Source: Priapulus caudatus (taxonomy: Eukaryota; Priapulida; Priapulimorpha; Priapulimorphida; Priapulidae). Taken from it: a stretch of 24,828 nt of DNA. Every line of letters begins with the position of its first letter. Positions within the stretch are counted from its first letter, which is position 1. The stretch is taken from NCBI RefSeq assembly GCF_000485595.1, contig NW_014578652.1, positions 23,478-48,305 on the forward strand, read 5' to 3'. The notes below the pieces were generated by a model. The model had not been told where the DNA came from. It did not search any database and was given only the letters and a program-made list of their open reading frames with translations. Both the position numbers and the translations under genes were made by a program. Positions 20,160-24,828 of this stretch are shown here, piece by piece.

Positions 20160-21964
20160 AAGCGACGATTGGCTCGACAGAATTTAAAAGATGAATATCT
20201 GTCCAATGAAGAAATCGAGCACAATCATCATCATGAGAAGGATTGGTACCACACCGACGACGTTCAGCAGGGAAGAGGCTGTATGATCCTTCTAATGTCA
20301 TCAGTGCCCATTTGGTAACCATTGTCGCCGACAAAGCCGATGATTATTGGCTCTAGACACGGCGTAATGTGTGGATTGAGTCTGTTGTGAAACCGTCCAA
20401 CAGGTCAGGGATTAGGGTAAAAATCCGTATGAAAAATACTTGCAAAGAAGTTGACAATCGATCTGTACACTCTCCCATTCATTGGCCATAAGCAAAACGC
20501 TCTTCCTCTTTCCGGTGCCCACAGAGAAAATCACCAGACAAAAACAAGCTGGGACGATCCTCAATTACTGAAGAACGATGTTCCCTGTTCTCGTCGCTTG
20601 TACATCATAATGCCGCACCAGAGAGAGTGACATGAGTTGTATCTTCAAAACCACGCGAACCATGCATTCCCCCCTTCAACTGTCCTGCATGGTAGGGAAG
20701 TTACCGTCTAGAAAAGAAATCAGATCTGCTGAACATTTTGACCCTGGATAATCAGGGTGATCCTCCGGAGTCCTTCGTGTGCAAGCTTCCTCAATGTGCT
20801 GCTCGGTGGGCACTTCTTCCCTGTGCCGGCAGTGCACCATTTTGAAGGTTATCGCTAACGGTGTTTTTGTTCCCTACTGATGACCATTAGAACATGCCAA
20901 ACAGAGTTGATATAGTATGAGACCGTTATCATGCCAGCAGCAATTAAGGACATCCACGAGAGAAAAACGCAGACAAGGGCATTCGCCGAAAGGGTTGCTG
21001 GTAAGAAGCACGCTCCGCAGGAATGGGCCTAAAATTCCTACGTTGATGCACCAAAACAAACAGGAACTCTTTGCATTCCTCTCCAACAAGATGCTACCTT
21101 GGACTGCCCCCCAAACAAGGAAGGTCGTCATAACATCCTGGATCAATGACCATTCTTTGAGGACCACTCGTCGATCCACATGTGACCATGAGGGAAGCCC
21201 CGACACCCAAACTGCAATTCATATGCAAGATGCCATACCTGGAATGGTGTGACAACTGTCCTGGACGTACTGTTTGACACTGATGCCGTCCACATCATTG
21301 GCAAGTTTTCACACATCTGATTCGAATTGGACTCCAGCTGTGACGTTTGGTTGCTTTTGCAGGCAAAACTTACCTATCACAACATCATATGGGATATATG
21401 GTTTCTGGGAAAAGAAATCCCTGGCCGCTTGTCTCTTTTCCACAGCTCACAGAATGCGAACACCACCCTCCCGCGCGTTTAGGAAAGGTAAGTCACATGG
21501 GAAGCATGGGAAGTGCTACCCTCATGTAACTAATCTTCCGTACATGGGCGTCCAATCGAAGTAATGCAGAGCACCACACTTCAATCTGATTGGAACGCTT
21601 TCTACAGTTATTGTTGTATGATAACCATTGTCTTCGTGTGTCAACGGAAAGCATGGTACTGTCAGAAGGAAACGACAAGGGAGAACCATTCCACCAGCAG
21701 GATGCATTGCTGCAGCATTCGACCGCGGGTTGCCAGGCCCGGCTGAGACTGGTCCACCCGTCTGCAGACCCACCCAACATGCTTCCAAGCCTGCTGATTG
21801 GCTGGACTCTTACAAAGATAGACCAAATCCATGGTCCAGTTGGCATCACTTACACTGGCTTCCCAAACAGCCTGCCGACTCGTTGCGTGTGGTTTGCAAG
21901 AGCCTCAGGGGCTGTGGCACTAAATGTGCATGCAACCCGACGCCATTGGAAATCACTAAACTAG
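20160..21964 (+). pseudogene. Decayed transposon protein with CXC-like C-terminus
   Basis: Several + strand frames carry, in order, motifs of a large uncharacterised protein family common in repeats of echinoderm, cnidarian and mollusc genomes: KSDLLNIL (about 20717-20740), NKQELFAFLSNKM (about 21055-21093; family form NKxELFxFL), CDHEGSPDTQTAIHMQDA (about 21177-21233; family form CxHEEADTRxxxHxxxA), DTDAVHII (21276-21299; family DTDVVVL), YDNHC (about 21617; family LYDR), DALLQHS (21701-21721; family ALxQHxxRAxYQ), PADWL (about 21793; family P..WGW) and a cysteine cluster C-x5-C-x3-C-x-C at 21895-21933. The next two cysteines expected are replaced (PLEITKLVL). Frames switch repeatedly, so no intact protein is made. 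The biochemical role of the family is unknown to me; a nuclease-like core is an inference treated under findings. Confidence 0.65.
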
Positions 21965-22626
21965 TATTGTCGATGCAGAGTAGGCAACTGAAGTGTTGTC
22001 ATGGGCGCTTCCATAACTCTGTCATTATGACGCCATATTGAATATTTTAAATTGCATTCATTGTATTCCTTGACCCAGAAAATGTATGTTATACCCACCA
22101 ATATTGAGAGTCCTCGCTGGTTGCGAAGCCGAGATATCGGCACTCTAGTTTGCACATGTTCCCGCCATGTTGGAATATCTAAGAGCCGCCCATATTGAAC
22201 TATTCTAAATCTGCATTATTGTATTCCTTGACCCAGAAAATGTATGTTAAGACACAATGATTGAGAGTCAGCTGGTTTGGAAGCCGAGATATCGCACTTC
22301 TAGTTTTGTACACCTGTCCCGCCATGGTGGACAATAACCAAGATGGCCGCCAATATTAAATATTTAAATTGCATTATTGTATTCCTTCGACCCCGAAAAT
22401 TCTATTAGACACCAATATGAGCTAGCTGGTTTGGACGCCGATATTCGGCAACTTTCTAGGTTTGTACATGCCCCTCATCTGGAAATCCAAGATGGCCGCC
22501 ATACCTGTACTCGGAGGAAGTGGTTCCTATCAAAAATCTATTGCTAGGCCCATGTGCAACATGTGAAAAAAATCTGGTGCTTTTGTCCGGAACGTCCACA
22601 TTATTTGGTTAAGCTGCCGGACTATA
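21965..22626 (-). repeat. Right TIR, four tandem units of about 155 bp
   Basis: This is the reverse complement of the left TIR. Unit markers (GATGGCCGCC or worn forms) lie at about 22029, 22184, 22343 and 22492, spaced 155, 159 and 149 bases. Each unit carries TTGACCCAGAAAATGTATGT-like and GCCGAGATATCGGCA-like blocks. The outer end includes CCTCGGAGGAAGTGG-like sequence and TTTGTCCGGAACGTCCACAT mirroring the left end. Confidence 0.85.
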
Positions 22627-22968
22627 CTGTGAGAGTGCAACTATGATGATTGCAGTGTCAAATGACCCTCGAGTGTAGTATGCGGTGTGTACGCCGTAGT
22701 CATTGTTACTGCGTTGACTTCCCATTGTTCATTGTGAGAGTGCAATGATGGTGAGAGTAACAGTGCCATGTCAGATTACTCAAAAAAGTTTTTGGAAAAA
22801 AATAAGCTTGACGTACTTACACTTGCATAGCGAATGAACATTTGACATCGGTCGTACTTGATAGTGATGATCACCCTAACGTAATCAATAACCAATCAAT
22901 AACTGTAATCACTGCCGATCGTCCTGCGATTGAGAAGGGGATTGTTAACGTAATTGATCACCGATCAA
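22627..22968 (+). other. Intron between transposon and next exon
   Basis: No coding signal. TGTGAGAGTGCAAC/TATGATG at 22628 and TGTGAGAGTGCAATGATGG at about 22733 are direct repeats. 22673-22750 resembles the intron start left of the transposon. Imperfect repeats TAACGTAATCAAT and TAACGTAATTGATCACC occur at about 22878 and 22948. Confidence 0.5.
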
Positions 22969-22996
22969 CATGTATTTTTTATTTATCGATTATCAG

Positions 22997-23217
22997 GTGA
23001 TCAAGGGGAAGGCTACGGACAGCAAGGATGTTAGCACGACAATAAAGGAGGAGAAGGAGACGGAGGCGACCTCGCCCCTCGACAGGAGCGCCACCTTCCG
23101 CGTCAGCAGGGAGAAGCTGAACGAGGGAGGAACGACGAAGGAGAAGGAGGAGAAGGAGGAACCCGCGGCCACAAAGTCTTCCCACAAACTCGCAGACATT
23201 AACTCTGCTACCTTCAG
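22997..23217 (+). CDS. CAMSAP: CAMSAP/Patronin internal exon, charged linker
   Basis: A 221-base exon follows a T-rich tract and TTATCAG acceptor (to 22996) and ends at CTTCAG|GTGCGC. It enters in phase 0, so the preceding exon ...GKQAFLQ continues as VIKGKATDSK, matching the AFLxVVKKGK stretch of vertebrate CAMSAPs exactly at the junction. The rest is a Lys/Glu-rich linker (IKEEKETEATSPLDR, SATFRVSREKL, TKEKEEKEEP, HKLADINSATF), unstructured-looking, as expected between the central motif and later coiled coils. It leaves 2 bases for the next exon (not in the window). Acceptor and phase support the call; the donor GTGCGC is a weaker match, so the 3-prime limit is moderately sure. Confidence 0.75.
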
Positions 23218-23250
23218 GTGCGCCGCTCGAACATTTACTGCGACAAGTAC

Positions 23251-23642
23251 AGTGTTCGAAATAAGGGCCATTAACCGTTTGTCCTCGCTTGTCCATTTCC
23301 ACGGAGGACACGTAGACATGTCCAGTAGCTTGTCTGCTGGACAAGCAGCTTTTTAGAGCAATTTTTCATCATTTTCTTTGTTAAGAAAAGTAATATCTTA
23401 AAATAAATAATTGTGCTTCTTTATGTTCTTTCAAGTTTGGTGCCTAATTTGAACTGTTAGCAAACTATATCAAAATTACAAAGTAGGATATTGGGTTTAA
23501 AATGTAATTTGAATAAATGTATTACACATTTACTATATTTCTATGTTATTAATCAGGGCAAGCAAAAATTTTGCAGCACAAGCAAAAATATCTTGTAGCT
23601 TGTCCGTCGGATAAGCACAATTTTTTCCTTATTTCGAACACT
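23251..23642. mobile_element. About 390-bp MITE-like element
   Basis: Perfect 16-base terminal inverted repeats: AGTGTTCGAAATAAGG at 23251-23266 and its complement at 23627-23642. The interior is AT-rich, has no ORF, and carries two near-palindromic copies of AGCTTGTCYGYYGGAYAAGC near the two ends (about 23327 and 23597). No convincing target-site duplication was seen. Short size and lack of coding capacity fit a non-autonomous DNA transposon. It lies 34 bases downstream of the exon donor. Confidence 0.7.
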
Positions 23643-23777
23643 ACCAGTAGTACTACGACGTATGTGAGAGCCGTGAGAGTCGATGCTTATTGTATCGTCT
23701 AGGTTCCATGAATGTATCTAGGGAAAAGTACATGTTCTGAAGCTGAAGCTTGTTGTGAATGGCCTCTAGAATGGGTG

Positions 23778-24034
23778 GACATGGAGGAAGGGACAGAGAG
23801 GAAGAGTGAGAGCAAGAGAGAGGGGTGGAGAGAAAGAAAGAAAGAGCGTGTGTGAGAGAGGGAAATAGAGAGTGGGAGAGGAAGAGAGAAAGAGAGAGAG
23901 AGAGAGTGTGTGAGAGAGAGAGAGTGTGAGAGAGAAAGAGAGATTGTGTGTAAGAGAGAGAGAAGAGAGAGAGAGGCGAGAGAGAGAGAGAGAGAGAGAG
24001 GGAGAGACAGAGAGCGAGCGAGAGAGAGAGTGAG

Positions 24035-24075
<41 letters not shown>

Positions 24076-24184
24076 AGAGGAGAGAGAGATGAGAGAGAGA
24101 GAGAGACGAGAGAGTGTGAGAGAGAGAGAGAGAGTGTGAGAGAGAAAGAGAGATTAGTTGTAAGAGAGCGAGAGAGAGAGAGAG

Positions 24185-24265
<81 letters not shown>

Positions 24266-24417
24266 GAGGGAGGGAGGGGAGGAGGGAGGGAGGGAAGGGA
24301 GGGAGGGAGGTGAGGGAGGGAGGAGGGAAGGGAGGGGAGGAGGAGGGAGGGGGGAGGAGGGAGAGAGAAGAGAGAGAGAGCAGAGGAGAGAGAGAAGAGA
24401 GAGAGGAGAGAGAGAGA

Positions 24418-24450
<33 letters not shown>

Positions 24451-24481
24451 GAGCGAGAAGAGAAGAGAGAGAGAGAGAGCA

Positions 24482-24532
<51 letters not shown>

Positions 24533-24706
24533 AGAGAAGAAGAGAGAGGAGAGAGAGAAAGAAGAAGAGAGAGAGGATGAGGAGACAGGAGAAAAAGAGA
24601 GAGAGGAGAAGAGAGAGGAGAGAGAGGAGAGATAGTGTGAGAGATAGTGTGGAGAGAGAGAGGAGAGAGAGAAGAGATAGTTGTGAGAAGAGAGGGAAAG
24701 GTAGAA
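23778..24706. repeat. Long GA tract, about 0.9 kb
   Basis: Almost pure purine + strand, mainly GAGA, with interruptions by GTGTGAGAGA units (23840-24140), a GGGA/GGGAGG block (about 24262-24360) and GAAGA variants. Open frames of Ser/Leu on the minus strand across it (for example 23699-24718) are artefacts. Real length in the genome is uncertain because such tracts collapse or break in assembly. Confidence 0.95.
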
Positions 24707-24828
24707 TGTATGAAGCACCAGCGAATCCTGTTGCTTTGTGTGGACTCCACATCGTAGCTAAACGCAAGATGCTCCTCTCCCTCTTCTCCTCTCGTTTCTT
24801 CTCGAGCAGGGTTGGAGAAATACCCAAG

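Larger units (their letters stand above)
18351..22626 (+). mobile_element. About 4.3-kb DNA transposon-like element with long TIRs
   Basis: Long inverted repeats (about 18351-18950 and 21965-22626) bracket a 3-kb interior that carries a decayed + strand ORF. Outer ends read AGTCAGGCAGCTAGACC on the left and, reverse-complemented, AGTCCGGCAGCTTAACC on the right. A 29-base segment at 22575-22603 is the exact reverse complement of 14469-14497, the clean left end stored before the N gap. No short target-site duplication is evident; instead a longer flanking direct similarity exists. The element lies inside a CAMSAP intron in the same orientation as the gene. I cannot assign it to a named superfamily. 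Confidence 0.75.

Noticed and set aside
20874-21206. Minus-strand 110-codon frame inside the transposon
   Set aside because: The + strand of the same interval carries the ordered family motifs (NKQELFAFL, CDHEGSPDT), so the minus frame is a shadow.
23699-24827. Minus-strand Ser/Leu-rich frames of about 340-350 codons
   Set aside because: Translation of the GA/CT tract; two overlapping frames give the same composition, no protein features.

Overview
This is a stretch of a repeat-rich animal genome, probably an invertebrate, in draft-assembly quality. I see no prokaryotic gene organisation. The only host gene I can recognise is CAMSAP/Patronin, the protein that caps and protects microtubule minus ends. 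It lies on the + strand and is represented by three informative pieces. The first is a clean calponin-homology (CH) domain ORF at 16214-17185. The second is a clean downstream coding stretch at 13474-14346, which ends in the conserved central CAMSAP coiled segment (KLEEKRR-like) at a GTGAGT splice donor. The third is the next exon at 22997-23217, which continues that motif in phase 0. The C-terminal CKK domain would lie beyond the window.

Layout: 1-1.8 kb is unassigned DNA. 1.8-3.7 kb is a C-rich minisatellite. 3.7-5.3 kb is a series of microsatellites (GA, GTGC, CACGC, TCA/TCG, CAG/CAC). 5.3-13.4 kb is indel-laden sequence that matches, in order, the clean sequence at about 14.7-17.2 kb. 13.47-14.52 kb is clean, followed by a 147-base N gap. 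14.66-17.19 kb is clean (CAG repeat, intron with ACGC/ATGC microsatellite, splice acceptor, CH-domain ORF). 17.19-18.44 kb is an indel-laden version of the clean 13.47-14.52 kb sequence. 18.35-22.63 kb is a roughly 4.3-kb DNA-transposon-like element. 22.99-23.22 kb is a CAMSAP exon. 23.25-23.64 kb is a short inverted-repeat element (MITE-like). 23.78-24.71 kb is a roughly 0.9-kb GA tract.

The apparent tandem duplication of the CAMSAP exon is most likely an assembly error. Each half of the exon is clean in one copy and riddled with insertions and frameshifts in the other, and clean/noisy switches fall at or near repeats, the N gap or the mid-exon junction. The simplest model is four accurate contigs, A (1-5.3 kb), B (13.4-14.5 kb), C (14.7-17.2 kb) and D (from about 22.6-22.9 kb), placed as A-B-C-D when the true order is A-C-B-D, with the false gaps filled by uncorrected long reads. 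On that model the locus is one long exon (CH domain through central motif), then an intron carrying the transposon, then the 22997 exon.

The most interesting biological object is the intronic element. It has long terminal inverted repeats of about 600 bp, each built from about 155-160-bp tandem units that carry an ATGGCGGCCAT/CCAAGATGG (YY1-like) motif. Its interior encodes a decayed + strand protein related to a large, uncharacterised, repeat-borne protein family of marine invertebrates, with a C-terminal cysteine (CXC-like) motif and a possible PIN/FEN-like acidic core upstream. Family assignments are from memory of the motifs; no database was searched.
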